Source: Cyclobacterium jeungdonense | GTDB taxonomy: Bacteria; Bacteroidota; Bacteroidia; Cytophagales; Cyclobacteriaceae | DNA length: 64,000 nt | Direction of reading: 5' to 3' | Assembly (NCBI RefSeq): GCF_010994275.1 | Contig: NZ_WMCD01000005.1 | Location: forward strand, 186,001-250,000 | Shown here: piece by piece, positions 1 to 9,544 of the stretch | Layout: every line of letters begins with the position of its first letter | Position numbering within the stretch: position 1 is the first letter of the stretch | The notes under the pieces: model-generated | Seen by the model: only the letters and a program-made list of their open reading frames with translations | Database searches by the model: none | Told to the model about the DNA's origin: nothing | Made by a program: the position numbers and the translations under genes

Positions 1-1541
1 TTTCCTATACTTGGGATAACATTGTCAATTACAAATGGGAACCTGGCGCAGATCATGTGTTAAACGCGACCTTGGTATATTCACTTTTTTCGGACCGGTA
101 TGAAAACTATCGGATTGAGCGAAGAAATTTTCCAACAGATGAATTTCTGTTTTACAACATTGATGCTGGGTCCGATTTGAGAACGGCAGAAGGAGGATTT
201 TCCAAGCAGACCTTGATCTCTTATACGGGCCGGTTTAATTATGCTTACAAAGACAAATACCTGGTAACCGTTACTGGTAGGTACGATGGTTCTTCGATAT
301 TGGCGGAAAATAACAAATGGGCATTTTTCCCTTCTGCCGCAATCGCCTGGAGGGTCATTGACGAAGGTTTCATGCAAAACCAGAGCCTTTTTGAAGAATT
401 AAAACTTCGATTAAGTTATGGGGAGACGGGCAATAACGGTTCAGGCGGAGGACTGGCCCCTTTAGGTTCCCTTTCGTTGATTGGTAACAATTTTACCAAC
501 CTTGGGGATCAGGTAGCCCAAACCGCATTTGTAACCAACCTTGCCAACCAAAATCTTACCTGGGAAAAAACCAAAGAGGTAAACTTTGGTGTGGATTTCG
601 GTCTTTTCAACAACCGCGTTTATGGTTCCCTGGAATTGTATAACCGTAACAACACGGGAATTATATTTTTCCGTCCAACAGCACAAGTTACCGGATTTTC
701 AGGGGTTTTTGAAAACGTCGGGGAGGCAAACAATAAGGGAATAGAGTTGAGCATCAATTCTGTAAATGTCGACAATGGAGATGTTAAATGGACCACTTCT
801 CTAAACTTTGCGAGGAACGTTAACAAGGTAACCCGACTTTACGGGGATCTTGATCAAATCCTTTTTGGAGTTCAGGCGGGGTCTTACATTCATAAAGTCG
901 GAGAGCCATTAGGCTCCATTTTCACCTATGAGTTTGATGGAATATGGCAGATGGACGAAGTGGACGTTGCCCAAAGCTTCGGCCAACAGCCAGGCCAGGT
1001 CAAGGTAAAAGACTTGAATGATGACGGTGTAATTGATGCCGATGACCGAACGATTATCGGTGCCAACCTGCCTGATTGGACCGGCGGTATATCTAACTCG
1101 TTCAATTACAAGAACTGGGATTTTACGTTCTTCGTTCGGACCAGCCAGGGCGCGGTTTCACCAAGTTATTTCCATATTTCTCACTCCGGAGGTTTCGATG
1201 GTACCCCTGCAAGATTTAATAGTTTGCATACCAACTACTGGACCCCAGAGAATCCATCGAATGAGTGGTATCAGCCAAGTAACAACGGACCCTTCGCCGA
1301 ACCGTTGATTTACAGAGATGTGTCATTTGTAAAAGTGGGGTACATCACCTTGGGCTATAATTTTGGGCAGCGGCTTCTCGAAGGACTTAAGATCAACGAT
1401 CTTAGGCTTTATTTTACAGCCCAAAACCCCTTTACTTTTAGCAGTTATGAAGGCTGGGATCCGGAAAACGCAGCCCGTAATAGCTGGGGCTCTGCCTATA
1501 ACTCCCGGATTCTTATGGGCGGTATCAATGTGAAATTTTAA
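1..1541 (+). CDS. SusC/RagA-family TonB-dependent receptor, C-terminal part
   Basis: This is the 3' part of a SusC-type outer-membrane receptor that imports glycan oligomers with its SusD partner. The reading frame is open from the first bases of the window (codons before position 57 read SYTWDNIVNYKWEPG), so the GTG at 57 is internal and the N-terminal plug and carboxypeptidase-like domain lie upstream. The visible roughly 510 residues alternate short aromatic beta strands and end in a terminal Phe (GGINVKF), as expected for a barrel. The segment LKLRLSYGETGN is typical of SusC barrels. susD starts 12 bases downstream, so the two are almost certainly one operon. The substrate cannot be read from the sequence. 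Confidence 0.93.
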   Translation, partial: SYTWDNIVNYKWEPGADHVLNATLVYSLFSDRYENYRIERRNFPTDEFLFYNIDAGSDLRTAEGGFSKQTLISYTGRFNYAYKDKYLVTVTGRYDGSSILAENNKWAFFPSAAIAWRVIDEGFMQNQSLFEELKLRLSYGETGNNGSGGGLAPLGSLSLIGNNFTNLGDQVAQTAFVTNLANQNLTWEKTKEVNFGVDFGLFNNRVYGSLELYNRNNTGIIFFRPTAQVTGFSGVFENVGEANNKGIELSINSVNVDNGDVKWTTSLNFARNVNKVTRLYGDLDQILFGVQAGSYIHKVGEPLGSIFTYEFDGIWQMDEVDVAQSFGQQPGQVKVKDLNDDGVIDADDRTIIGANLPDWTGGISNSFNYKNWDFTFFVRTSQGAVSPSYFHISHSGGFDGTPARFNSLHTNYWTPENPSNEWYQPSNNGPFAEPLIYRDVSFVKVGYITLGYNFGQRLLEGLKINDLRLYFTAQNPFTFSSYEGWDPENAARNSWGSAYNSRILMGGINVKF

Positions 1542-1553
1542 TCAGAAGGCATC

Positions 1554-3158
1554 ATGAAAAATAAAAGCATATTACTACTATTATATACGGCCGCACTTTT
1601 CACTTTTACAGCCTGTGCGGACTATCTGGAAGAGGAAAACAGGAACTTCCTTTCTGATCAGATCTTGCTTAGCAATCCCCAGGCATTGGACCAATTAGTG
1701 GCCAATGGATATGACAAATTGCGGTTAGCTACAAGTAATTTTGACCTGGACCACCAGGGTACCGATGTATTTACACGTCGGGATATCGTGGCAGGTATCA
1801 GCGATTTGAACGACTATGTAAACCTACTTCCTACAAACGGTGCTGTCGGTGCGTATTGGGCAAACTACTACAATGTAATTGCCGCAGTAAACACGGCCAT
1901 CAGCAGGGTGGACGAGATACAAGGTCTCAGTGCTGCTGACAGAACCAGAGGATTGGCGGAGGCCAAATTTCTAAGAGCCTACGCCTATTTTCATTTGGTA
2001 GAAAATTACGGAGGAGTTCCCTTAATTTTGGAAGAAATTCAAACAGCTCAGGCAGAATTTAATCGTGCCAGCGAAACGGAAGTTTACAGTCAGATCATTT
2101 CGGATCTCGACGAAGCCTTGGCCGGTGTAGAAGAAACTCCCAGCCTTTATGGCAGGGCTTCGAAAGATGCCGTTCGACACCTGAAAGCAAAAGTATTGCT
2201 GACCAGAGGATACAAAGATTTTGGGAGTGCATCCGATTTTACAGAGGCAGCAGCATTGGCAGAAACAGTGATTGGGAACCGGCCTCTAGTGGATGATTTC
2301 GCGTCTCTGGTTTCGAGGGAAAATCAACGAAATAGTGAAGTAATTTTTGCCGTTCTGTATGGAGCAGACCCGGTAGCCAGGGGAATTGGTAATTTCCGGC
2401 ATTTGTTGTTTAAGTTTGTTTATGATGTGTATCCCGGACAGACCCGTTCTACCTTATATCACAGAGGCCTTGGACGTGCACCTACACCTTACTTTTACGA
2501 ACTATTTGAAGAAGGTGATGATCGTGAAGCCGCAACCATCCGAAGGTTGATGATCGCAGAAGTTAATAGTGCAGAGAGAGCTATCACAGCAGGTGATACC
2601 AGCATTTATTTTCCTAAAAACCCTTGGTCTCAGGAGGAAATTCAAAGTAAGGAGTATGAAGTAATTAATCCCGGGGAATACTATACGCCAAATGGAATTA
2701 CCCAAGTACATTTTCCCATGTTCAAGAAGTTTGATGATCCCGGAGTTCCTTACACCAACCCAGGTATCAACCCGGATGGAGAAAGGGATGCTGTATTGAT
2801 GCGTTCCGGGGAAACCAGACTAATAGCTGCTGAAGCGTATTTGCAAGCCGGAAATGCGACAAAAGCTGCCGAACATTTAAATGCACTGAGAAGCAGGGCA
2901 GGTTTGGACAATCCAATCGCGCCATCCGAGGTGACACTGGATCGTATTTTAGATGAAAGTGCCATTGAAATGGCAGGAGAGATCAGCCGGTGGATGGATT
3001 TAAAGCGAACCGGAAGGTTGATCGAACGGGTGTTGGCCCATAATCCGCATGCTGCACTAAATAACGCCATTAAACCCTTCCATTACCTAAGGCCCATTCC
3101 TCAGAGTGAAGTGGATGTGAGCGGAGGCACCATCGAGCAAAATGAAGGGTATAACTAA
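1554..3158 (+). CDS. SusD/RagB-family surface glycan-binding lipoprotein
   Basis: This 534-residue protein is the SusD partner of the upstream SusC. A lipoprotein signal ends at Cys21 (TFTAC). The early segment around residues 100-150 (YWANYYNVIAAVNTAI, then EAKFLRAYAYFHLV) is the helical TPR-like core of the family. The C-terminal part contains LIAAEAYLQAG and LDESAIEMAGEISRWMDLKRTG, another diagnostic SusD signature. It caps the SusC barrel and presents oligosaccharide at the cell surface. It starts 12 bases after susC and is followed by a terminator at 3177, which separates the SusCD pair from the downstream enzymes. Confidence 0.95.
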   Translation: MKNKSILLLLYTAALFTFTACADYLEEENRNFLSDQILLSNPQALDQLVANGYDKLRLATSNFDLDHQGTDVFTRRDIVAGISDLNDYVNLLPTNGAVGAYWANYYNVIAAVNTAISRVDEIQGLSAADRTRGLAEAKFLRAYAYFHLVENYGGVPLILEEIQTAQAEFNRASETEVYSQIISDLDEALAGVEETPSLYGRASKDAVRHLKAKVLLTRGYKDFGSASDFTEAAALAETVIGNRPLVDDFASLVSRENQRNSEVIFAVLYGADPVARGIGNFRHLLFKFVYDVYPGQTRSTLYHRGLGRAPTPYFYELFEEGDDREAATIRRLMIAEVNSAERAITAGDTSIYFPKNPWSQEEIQSKEYEVINPGEYYTPNGITQVHFPMFKKFDDPGVPYTNPGINPDGERDAVLMRSGETRLIAAEAYLQAGNATKAAEHLNALRSRAGLDNPIAPSEVTLDRILDESAIEMAGEISRWMDLKRTGRLIERVLAHNPHAALNNAIKPFHYLRPIPQSEVDVSGGTIEQNEGYN

Positions 3159-3176
3159 TTCCTAACCCTAAATTTT

Positions 3177-3211
3177 AAGAGACCTTTCATGCTGAGAGGT
3201 CTCTTTTTTTT
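3177..3211 (+). terminator. Rho-independent terminator after susD
   Basis: Inverted repeat AAGAGACC / GGTCTCTT (3177-3184 and 3198-3205) followed by a run of eight or more T. It lies 18 bases after the susD stop and closes the SusCD transcript. Confidence 0.85.
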
Positions 3212-3258
3212 AAATCTTTGTATTTTGCATCTGCCAATTGCACCACCCTACTAGTAAT

Positions 3259-5043
3259 ATGAAGAAAATCACCAGAAATACATTTCTGAAACAATCCCTA
3301 AGTATGGGGGCTACCATGTATGCCTTGCCTAATTTCCTCTTAGCAGGAGATTTATCAATGGACGGAAAAAACTCATTTTCCGAACTCTGGAAGAAAATGG
3401 TTACGGCAAATGATGCCCATGTTTCATCACTTTTGGAAATGGGTGATGCTGCCAATAGGCATGGTGGAAGAAGTTTTGGTTATAATTTTGCCTTTCTGGC
3501 CGCCGCTTATGTCTGCAAGGATTCCGAATACTATCAGGCCAACAGGCTGATTCCCCTGTTGGAGAGTACCGCGGATAAATTGATTGCCAGCCAAAGACCG
3601 GACGGTACCATTAATGCCGGAAATCTGGAGTCACCTCCGGATACAGCCTTTATCATGGAGCCCCTCTGTGCCGGAGTTTATATCCTCAGCACACTACAGG
3701 ATAGGCGCCTGAAACCGGTTATGTTGAAAATCGAAGATTTTATCAAAAAAGCGGGGGAGGCATTGGTAGTGGGTGGAGTACACACGCCTAATCATCGTTG
3801 GGTAGTGTGCCATGCACTGGCCAGGATCAACCAGCTATATCCAGATGGAAGGTACCTGGACCGCATTGACGAATGGTTGAGTGAGGGGATTTTTCTGGAT
3901 GAAGACGGCCATTACCCGGAAAGAAGCATGAATTATTCCGATGTGGAAAACAACGCCTTTATTACACTGGGCAGGTTATTAAACAGACCGGAACTATTTG
4001 AAGCGCCCCGGAAATCGCTGCAAATGACCTACTATTACATGGAGCCCAACGGAGACCTGGTCACGTTTGATTCCAGAAGACAGGATCAATATTCCGCTCG
4101 AAGCATTGTTGTTCAGTACTTACACTACCGTTTTTTAGCCATTTACGATCAAGATGGAGTCTTTGCATCCATCGTTAACATGATAGAGGGCTTTCCTGGT
4201 TTTGACCGTGTCATTACCCGGGAGGCCTTGTTCTATTTTATGGAAAACGAATGGTTGCGAAAGGAATTACCTCATCCCGCACTAGTTTCAACCAATTTCG
4301 AAAAAGTTTTCCAAACCAGCAGCCTGCTTCGGATCAGACGCGAAGAAACTACCGTTACCCTATTTGGTGGTGTGGATTGGCCTCTGATTATTGCTTCCGG
4401 CCGATCGGTTAGCCCCAATTTTTTCTCTTTTAGAAAAGGCAATGCCATCTTGAAATACATGCGTATGTCGGCAAGCTTTTTTAGCATGGGGTATTTTAGA
4501 AGTGAAGGCTTATGGAAGGAAGGTGAGCGGTACGTGCTTTACCAGAAATTAGAGGCGCCCTACTACCAGCCTTTACCGGATCATCTCAAAAACGAAAGCG
4601 GAGACTACGAATTGACACCCAGTATAGATGGTCGATTTTGGAGCAAAATGGCTTTTGATAAAAGGCCTGTAAGCAATGTAAAAACCCTGGAAAGCAGGGT
4701 GACCCTATCCGAAGAGGACGGAAAAGCTTCCTTGCTTTTTGAAGTGAATGGGCTGGAAGGAGTGGCGGTTACCATCGAAATGTGCTTTGATGAATCCGGA
4801 AAACTTACCGGGGTAACTCCTTCCGATACCGAAAAAGACAATTATTTTCTGCCAGAGGCTTATGGAACCTTTAATAGAGAAGGCGATACCCTCACCTTTG
4901 GTCCTGGAATAATGGAACACCAACGAATCAGCAGGTTGGCCGGAGAGCAATATAGTGTCCATTTTGGATCGCTAAGGACCGCAGGGAATCACGTTTACCT
5001 GACTGGATACACCCCTTTCAAACATACAATCACTTTTGAGTAA
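3259..5043 (+). CDS. Secreted polysaccharide lyase/hydrolase-like protein (alpha-toroid type)
   Basis: A protein of about 594 residues. I start it at the ATG at 3259 rather than the upstream TTG at 3238, because MKKITRNTFLKQSLSMGA is a good Tat-like or Sec export signal. The first half is helical with repeated aromatic/His motifs (NRHGGRSFGYNFAFLAAAYV near residues 50-70, HTPNHRWVVCHALARI near 180, HYPERSMNYSDVENNA near 220), resembling the (alpha/alpha) toroid of heparinase II/III-type lyases. The second half is beta-rich. I cannot assign a family number. Its place after a SusCD pair suggests it degrades the glycan that pair imports. Function is inferred from fold impression and context. Confidence 0.6.
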   Translation: MKKITRNTFLKQSLSMGATMYALPNFLLAGDLSMDGKNSFSELWKKMVTANDAHVSSLLEMGDAANRHGGRSFGYNFAFLAAAYVCKDSEYYQANRLIPLLESTADKLIASQRPDGTINAGNLESPPDTAFIMEPLCAGVYILSTLQDRRLKPVMLKIEDFIKKAGEALVVGGVHTPNHRWVVCHALARINQLYPDGRYLDRIDEWLSEGIFLDEDGHYPERSMNYSDVENNAFITLGRLLNRPELFEAPRKSLQMTYYYMEPNGDLVTFDSRRQDQYSARSIVVQYLHYRFLAIYDQDGVFASIVNMIEGFPGFDRVITREALFYFMENEWLRKELPHPALVSTNFEKVFQTSSLLRIRREETTVTLFGGVDWPLIIASGRSVSPNFFSFRKGNAILKYMRMSASFFSMGYFRSEGLWKEGERYVLYQKLEAPYYQPLPDHLKNESGDYELTPSIDGRFWSKMAFDKRPVSNVKTLESRVTLSEEDGKASLLFEVNGLEGVAVTIEMCFDESGKLTGVTPSDTEKDNYFLPEAYGTFNREGDTLTFGPGIMEHQRISRLAGEQYSVHFGSLRTAGNHVYLTGYTPFKHTITFE

Positions 5044-5216
5044 GGAAAAAGCAACGTTTACATGCAAATTTCAAGGGAGTCGGCGCACAAATAGGAACAC
5101 TTGGTGATCCCTTTAGAAGTACCAAATTGAAAACCAGGAAGTTAAATTATGGTTAATTGACCGAAAAAGCGGCGTCATGAAGGGAATGAAAAACGAAATC
5201 CGTTATCTTTATTCCT

Positions 5217-6302
5217 ATGAAAAAATTAGCGCTTCTTTTCATCACGATGGGGCTCTCTTACGCAGTAAAAGCTCAGGAAATAACACAAACAGAGAATGTA
5301 TTTTTGATTACGGTGGATGGCCTTCGTTGGCAGGAATTATTCCAGGGGGCGGACTCCCTTTTTGTGGACGATACCGGCATGATCGAGAAGCAGGGATCGC
5401 TTCTGGAAGCATTTTGGGATCCTAATCCCCTGAAGCGTCGCCAAATGTTAATGCCATTTACCTGGTCAACACTTGCCGAACAGGGGCAACTTTACGGCAA
5501 CCGAGCCTTTGGAAATCAGGTGGACATGCGAAACAACATGCTTTTTTCTTACCCCGGGTACAACGAGATATTGACCGGAGTACCGGACGACGAACAGATC
5601 AATTCCAATTCAAAAACCAATAATCCGAATATTACCCTGCTGGAACACCTGCAGGGTTTACCCGACTACAAAGGAAAAGTATTAGTCTTTGGCAGTTGGG
5701 ATGTTTTTCCCTACATCGTTAATGAAGACCGGAGCGGTATCCCGGTGAATGCCGGATTTGATAAGGCAGAAGGTCCCAACCTGAGTGAATCGGAAAGGAT
5801 CATCAATAGGCTTCAGCAAGAGATCCGTGGTCCCTGGGAAGGAGTACGATTGGATCCCTTTACCCATCATTATGCCCTGGAGGCCATAAAAAAACAAGCT
5901 CCAAGAGTTGTTTTCATTGCCTATGGAGAACCCGACGATTGGGCGCATGATAACCGCTACGACGAATACCTTCATTCCATCAAGCAGTTCGACGGATACT
6001 TGAGGGAATTGTGGGATTACATTCAATCCACCCCAGCATACAAAGATAAAACCACCATGATTGTTACTACCGATCACGGCCGGGGAATCGACAAGTCCAG
6101 TTGGACAGGACACGGAACCGGAATTCCCCGGTCCAGGGAGGCCTGGATAGTAGGCATCGGTCCCGACAGTCGGGCATTGGGGGAGGTGAAAAAAGAAGGG
6201 TTATTGTATCCGGCCATGATTGCACGGACTATTTTTCAATTGCTAGGCTTGACTTATCCCGATGAAAATGCGGATAAGGTAATAACGGAAATACTGCCAT
6301 GA
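5217..6302 (+). CDS. Secreted alkaline-phosphatase-superfamily hydrolase
   Basis: A 361-residue exported protein (signal MKKLALLFITMGLSYAVKAQ) of the metal-dependent alkaline phosphatase/phosphodiesterase/sulfatase superfamily. Visible signatures in order: ITVDGLRW with metal ligand Asp34; SYPGYNEILTG (111-121), where Ser111 sits where the Thr/Ser nucleophile of phosphodiesterases is expected; DDWAHD (240-245); TTDHGRG with Asp286/His287; and GHGTG soon after. It overlaps the next gene by four bases (ATGA), so the two are translationally coupled. The substrate could be a phosphoester, phosphodiester or sulfate ester. The sulfatase Cys/Ser-x-Pro-x-Arg motif is absent, favouring phosphate substrates. 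Confidence 0.8.
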   Translation: MKKLALLFITMGLSYAVKAQEITQTENVFLITVDGLRWQELFQGADSLFVDDTGMIEKQGSLLEAFWDPNPLKRRQMLMPFTWSTLAEQGQLYGNRAFGNQVDMRNNMLFSYPGYNEILTGVPDDEQINSNSKTNNPNITLLEHLQGLPDYKGKVLVFGSWDVFPYIVNEDRSGIPVNAGFDKAEGPNLSESERIINRLQQEIRGPWEGVRLDPFTHHYALEAIKKQAPRVVFIAYGEPDDWAHDNRYDEYLHSIKQFDGYLRELWDYIQSTPAYKDKTTMIVTTDHGRGIDKSSWTGHGTGIPRSREAWIVGIGPDSRALGEVKKEGLLYPAMIARTIFQLLGLTYPDENADKVITEILP

Positions 6303-7978
6303 GATTTCGGAACTGCTTAGCTTGGGCGATTCTTTTTTTGCCGGCTTGCCAGTCTGACCCTGCTGTACCCACCTATTTGGAGCCTTTTCTGGCGCAAGAG
6401 CGAAAGGTAGCCGGCATGTTCCCAAGTGAATTTCCGAAAGAGCCGTTGATGAACCTGGATTCTGGCTGGGTTTTCCTAGGTCGGGATTCCATTGCTGGAA
6501 TTCATCGGGACTGGCCCGATCAGTTTTCCCATCCCAAAACCGTTTCCTTGCCACATCGCCTTCCGTTGCCCAATCATTCAATGTGGTATTCCTGGGAGGG
6601 AATGCTGGAACCAGGTATTCTTCTTGTCGATGCTGACGACGGGGTGCAGTGTTGGGTGAACGAAAAACGGATTCTCCGGTCCGATGATGGTGATTTTTTT
6701 GAGGTGGAAGCAACGGGAAAAACCGAACTGGGCCTTCGGGTGGTTAATAATGCGATGGCCGGAGGTCTACGTCGTGTTCAATTCTTTTCACAGACAGCTT
6801 ACCAATTCTGGAAGGGTAAAAGAAAGCAAATCATTGATGGAATTTTGGTGGACCGAAAACTGGAATTACTGCAGGATCCTGATCTCAAACAGGACTGGGA
6901 AGGTATGTCTTATCCGGAGTTGAATGCGTTGCTAGCAGATTATCCGATTCTTTTAACGCCACCGGTATTGATTTGGGGCACGGACGGCAGGCCCTATGTA
7001 CGGTGGGTAAGTGAATCCCCTGGTACCGCTATCCTGCGGCCGGAGCAGGGAGAAGAAATCCTCATTGAATCTACCAATGGGGTTTTTACGCATGAAATGG
7101 AAACTGGATCCAATATTACCTTTCATTTGTATCAGGGTAAGTCCTATCATGGAAGCTTTTCCATTAAAGCGAACAGTGTTTCCGATAGCATCAAACTGGC
7201 ACTTTGGGGAGACTCCCAGGGAGGTTGGGAAACCTTTCGGGAAGTTGCCGATGCCATTAGCACACACCAGGCTGATCTTAGCGTTGGGGCTGGCGATTTG
7301 GTCAACAACGGTTCGGAGGAATGGGCTTACCCGCGATTCTTACAATTACTCTACCGTATGCAGACCCCTCAACTACTGGTTCCAGGCAACCATGATTACG
7401 ATGGCTATTACGATGATTTGCATGCCATTAAGATGAATAAATACCTGTTTCAGCCAGAAACGCCTACCTATGGGATGCTGCGATTTGGCCCTGCAGCGAT
7501 CCTGACCCTGGATCCAAATATTAATTTCCCGGTATCCGTACCGGATGAAACCACGCAGTGGGAATGGCTAAAGGAGCAATTGGATTCAGATACCTGGAAG
7601 AACGCACCTTGGAAAATCATTGTTTTACATCAGCCGCCTTATTCTCAAGGTTGGCCCGGGTATCAGGGTGAATGGACGATTCGTCAACTCCTTGAACCTT
7701 ACTTCCATCGCGGATTGGTAGATCTGGTGCTGGCTGGGCACACTCACGATTACGAGCGGCTTTCCCGGAATTTTTCCGGGAATCCCGTTCATTTTCTGGT
7801 AGTAGGCGGGGCTGGTGGAGGCTTGGAGCCGGAAGGAGCACAATCGAATGTTCCCCAAATGGACCGGCTTATCAAAAAGCACCACTACGGAATCTTTGAG
7901 GTCAAAGCCGGTCGGATGCACTTTAAAGCCTACGACCTGGAAGGCAATATCCTGGATGAATTAATTGTAAGAAAATAA
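6299..7978 (+). CDS. Metallophosphoesterase lipoprotein (purple-acid-phosphatase-like)
   Basis: A 559-residue protein with a lipoprotein signal ending at Cys17 (LPAC). The N-terminal 290 residues are beta-rich. The C-terminal half is a calcineurin-type phosphoesterase with the five expected motifs in order: LWGDSQGG, GAGDLVNNG, GNHDYDGY, LHQPPYS and GHTHDYER. These supply the two-metal centre. It overlaps the preceding phosphatase-superfamily gene by four bases, so the pair is likely one periplasmic or surface dephosphorylation unit acting with the SusCD locus. The natural substrate is unknown. Confidence 0.85.
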   Translation: MRFRNCLAWAILFLPACQSDPAVPTYLEPFLAQERKVAGMFPSEFPKEPLMNLDSGWVFLGRDSIAGIHRDWPDQFSHPKTVSLPHRLPLPNHSMWYSWEGMLEPGILLVDADDGVQCWVNEKRILRSDDGDFFEVEATGKTELGLRVVNNAMAGGLRRVQFFSQTAYQFWKGKRKQIIDGILVDRKLELLQDPDLKQDWEGMSYPELNALLADYPILLTPPVLIWGTDGRPYVRWVSESPGTAILRPEQGEEILIESTNGVFTHEMETGSNITFHLYQGKSYHGSFSIKANSVSDSIKLALWGDSQGGWETFREVADAISTHQADLSVGAGDLVNNGSEEWAYPRFLQLLYRMQTPQLLVPGNHDYDGYYDDLHAIKMNKYLFQPETPTYGMLRFGPAAILTLDPNINFPVSVPDETTQWEWLKEQLDSDTWKNAPWKIIVLHQPPYSQGWPGYQGEWTIRQLLEPYFHRGLVDLVLAGHTHDYERLSRNFSGNPVHFLVVGGAGGGLEPEGAQSNVPQMDRLIKKHHYGIFEVKAGRMHFKAYDLEGNILDELIVRK

Positions 7979-8246
7979 ACAGTTTAGGTAGCTGTTACGG
8001 GATTTTGTGGATGGTTTGAAAAGCTATGCAGGAAGCCTTACCTTTTTTTTCCCAGGAGATAGTTCCCTCCTAAAATCACGGTTTCCAAAATTGCTCTTGT
8101 CGGAGGAAAAGTAGGTTCTGCAATGGATGATGGGTGAGGGTAGGGGATGACTAAAAATCTTTCTACCTTGTTACGAAATAGGGGTTTTGAATTTTGATTC
8201 CTGCCGCTATTTAATTTCTTTTAAACCGGACTAAAAAATTACAGAC
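7979..8246. other. Intergenic region, no gene seen
   Basis: 268 bases of AT-rich sequence between the metallophosphoesterase and the small secreted protein. I see no ORF, RNA gene or clear terminator. Confidence 0.6.
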
Positions 8247-8630
8247 ATGTTTTTAAGACTATTAACTGTTTTACTCTTATCGTCTTCGGCGCTCCGGGCG
8301 CAAGAAGGTCCCAGTTTTGACCTGGAAGCTTATGAAGTACATCTGGATGCGGAAAAGGAAGGCCAAAGGGTATTTCGATATGCCATCAAAAATTCCGGAT
8401 CCTCCACTGCTCCGGCAGAAAGTTACCGGGTCTTTTTTAAGGTAAATGGAAAAATGATGAGTTTTGATAATAAAACGAATCCCATCAAACCCGGGCAAAC
8501 CATTATTTATACCTCACCAGAAAAGATCCCAGCCAACCAGCCGGGAAAAAAACTCAAGTACAACCTTATCATTCATACGCGGGATGCCAATTCCAGAAAC
8601 AACAAAAAGAAGGGTGAGATTATCTTATAA
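8247..8630 (+). CDS. Small secreted protein, CARDB-like beta-sandwich
   Basis: A 127-residue protein with a Sec signal ending ALRAQE near residue 20. The mature part (YEVHLDAEKEGQRVFRYAIKN, then SSTAPAESYRVFFKVNGK, then IKPGQTIIYTSPEKIPA) has the pattern of a CARDB/Ig-like domain in which a non-covalent beta-sandwich carries 'S.TAPAESY'-type strands. No catalytic residues are visible, so it is probably a binding or structural protein of the periplasm or surface. It stands alone with about 270 bases upstream. Confidence 0.6.
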   Translation: MFLRLLTVLLLSSSALRAQEGPSFDLEAYEVHLDAEKEGQRVFRYAIKNSGSSTAPAESYRVFFKVNGKMMSFDNKTNPIKPGQTIIYTSPEKIPANQPGKKLKYNLIIHTRDANSRNNKKKGEIIL

Positions 8631-8845
8631 TTCAATAATTCAATATTGGCTTTTTTGTGAATAGCTAGTCCGAAGCGCCTCATTTTCGGAAGGTTTTGTT
8701 GCGTTATTGTTTTCCCATATTTAGGAGACAAGTAAATATGCTGCAGGAACTTAGCTGTATTAAGCAAGTAGTTATTCTATACAGGATACAAATATTCGGT
8801 TTCACTTTTTTCTTATATATAATCAACGTATTTATTTGAAAAAAC

Positions 8846-9443
8846 GTGAACCGCTGCCTTTTACCCTACCGCTTTGCCTTGCTGCTTTGCGCCCTCGTTG
8901 CTTTCTCATGAAGAGAGTCTGAGGCTCCCATCCAGGAAACTAAGTATTTCCTTAAATTTAAAGCCAATGGAGAATGGGTGGAAGACAAAGCGTATGATTA
9001 CCAACTCGTAGTGTTTAGCTACGACCCCAATGGAAAAACGCATAACGCGCAGATTCAGGCCTTGGGTGAGGGAAGTGACGGAACAAGAGATTTTTTCAGT
9101 ATTTTTTATATAGTGAAACGCCCTTTGAGGAAAAAACTACCAGATGCAAGAAGGCGTCCGGGACTATAAGAATTCCTTTTTACCGGGCTTAATTTTTACC
9201 CGCTCAGACCCAGCCGGAAATTTATAGAATACCTCTTTGCTCAAAACCAACTATCCTACCTTGGACATCCGGGATAGCGGGCGCCTGCACCTTACCCAAA
9301 TTGGTTCGGATAGGGTGGACGGTACCTTTGAAGCCACGCTTTTTGGACCGTTTGCGGAAAATACCAGCCGGGGAAGCACGCAAATCAGCATTACGGATGG
9401 TTCATTCAAAATGAAACTTATCCAAAACTCCATACAGGATTAG
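8846..9443 (+). pseudogene. Decayed lipoprotein gene
   Basis: A GTG at 8846 opens a classic lipoprotein signal (VNRCLLPYRFALLLCALVAFS) that runs into TGA at 8909-8911, exactly where the lipobox Cys codon (TGC/TGT) would be. The same frame continues with ESEAPIQETKYFLKFKANGEW up to about 9100, then needs a frame change near 9108 and another near 9180. A later segment (TNYPTLDIRDSGRLHLTQIG to KLIQNSIQD) reaches a stop at 9441-9443 but has a TAG at about 9225. This pattern of one nonsense codon, frameshifts and a further nonsense codon means a dead gene. The original product was probably a beta-rich lipoprotein of about 195 residues with no recognised function. Confidence 0.7.
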
Positions 9444-9485
9444 CGGACGAGGTACTACCTGGCGGTGGGGAATTGAAAAACTCCA

Positions 9486-9517
9486 TTGGGTTTTGTTAAC
9501 ATTTGCTTCTATTTTTG
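9486..9517 (+). promoter_or_regulatory. Bacteroidota-type promoter for hemH
   Basis: A -7 element TATTTTTG (9510-9517) fits the TAnnTTTG consensus, with TTG at 9486-9488 about 21 bases upstream as the -33 element. It lies 28 bases before the hemH start. Confidence 0.6.
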
Positions 9518-9544
9518 GTTTAGGAAAAGCAAAAACGAAAACCA

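Noticed and set aside
8909..8911. TGA in the lipobox position as a selenocysteine codon
   Set aside because: Further frameshifts and a TAG downstream show decay; no SECIS-like hairpin follows and Sec use is rare in this phylum.
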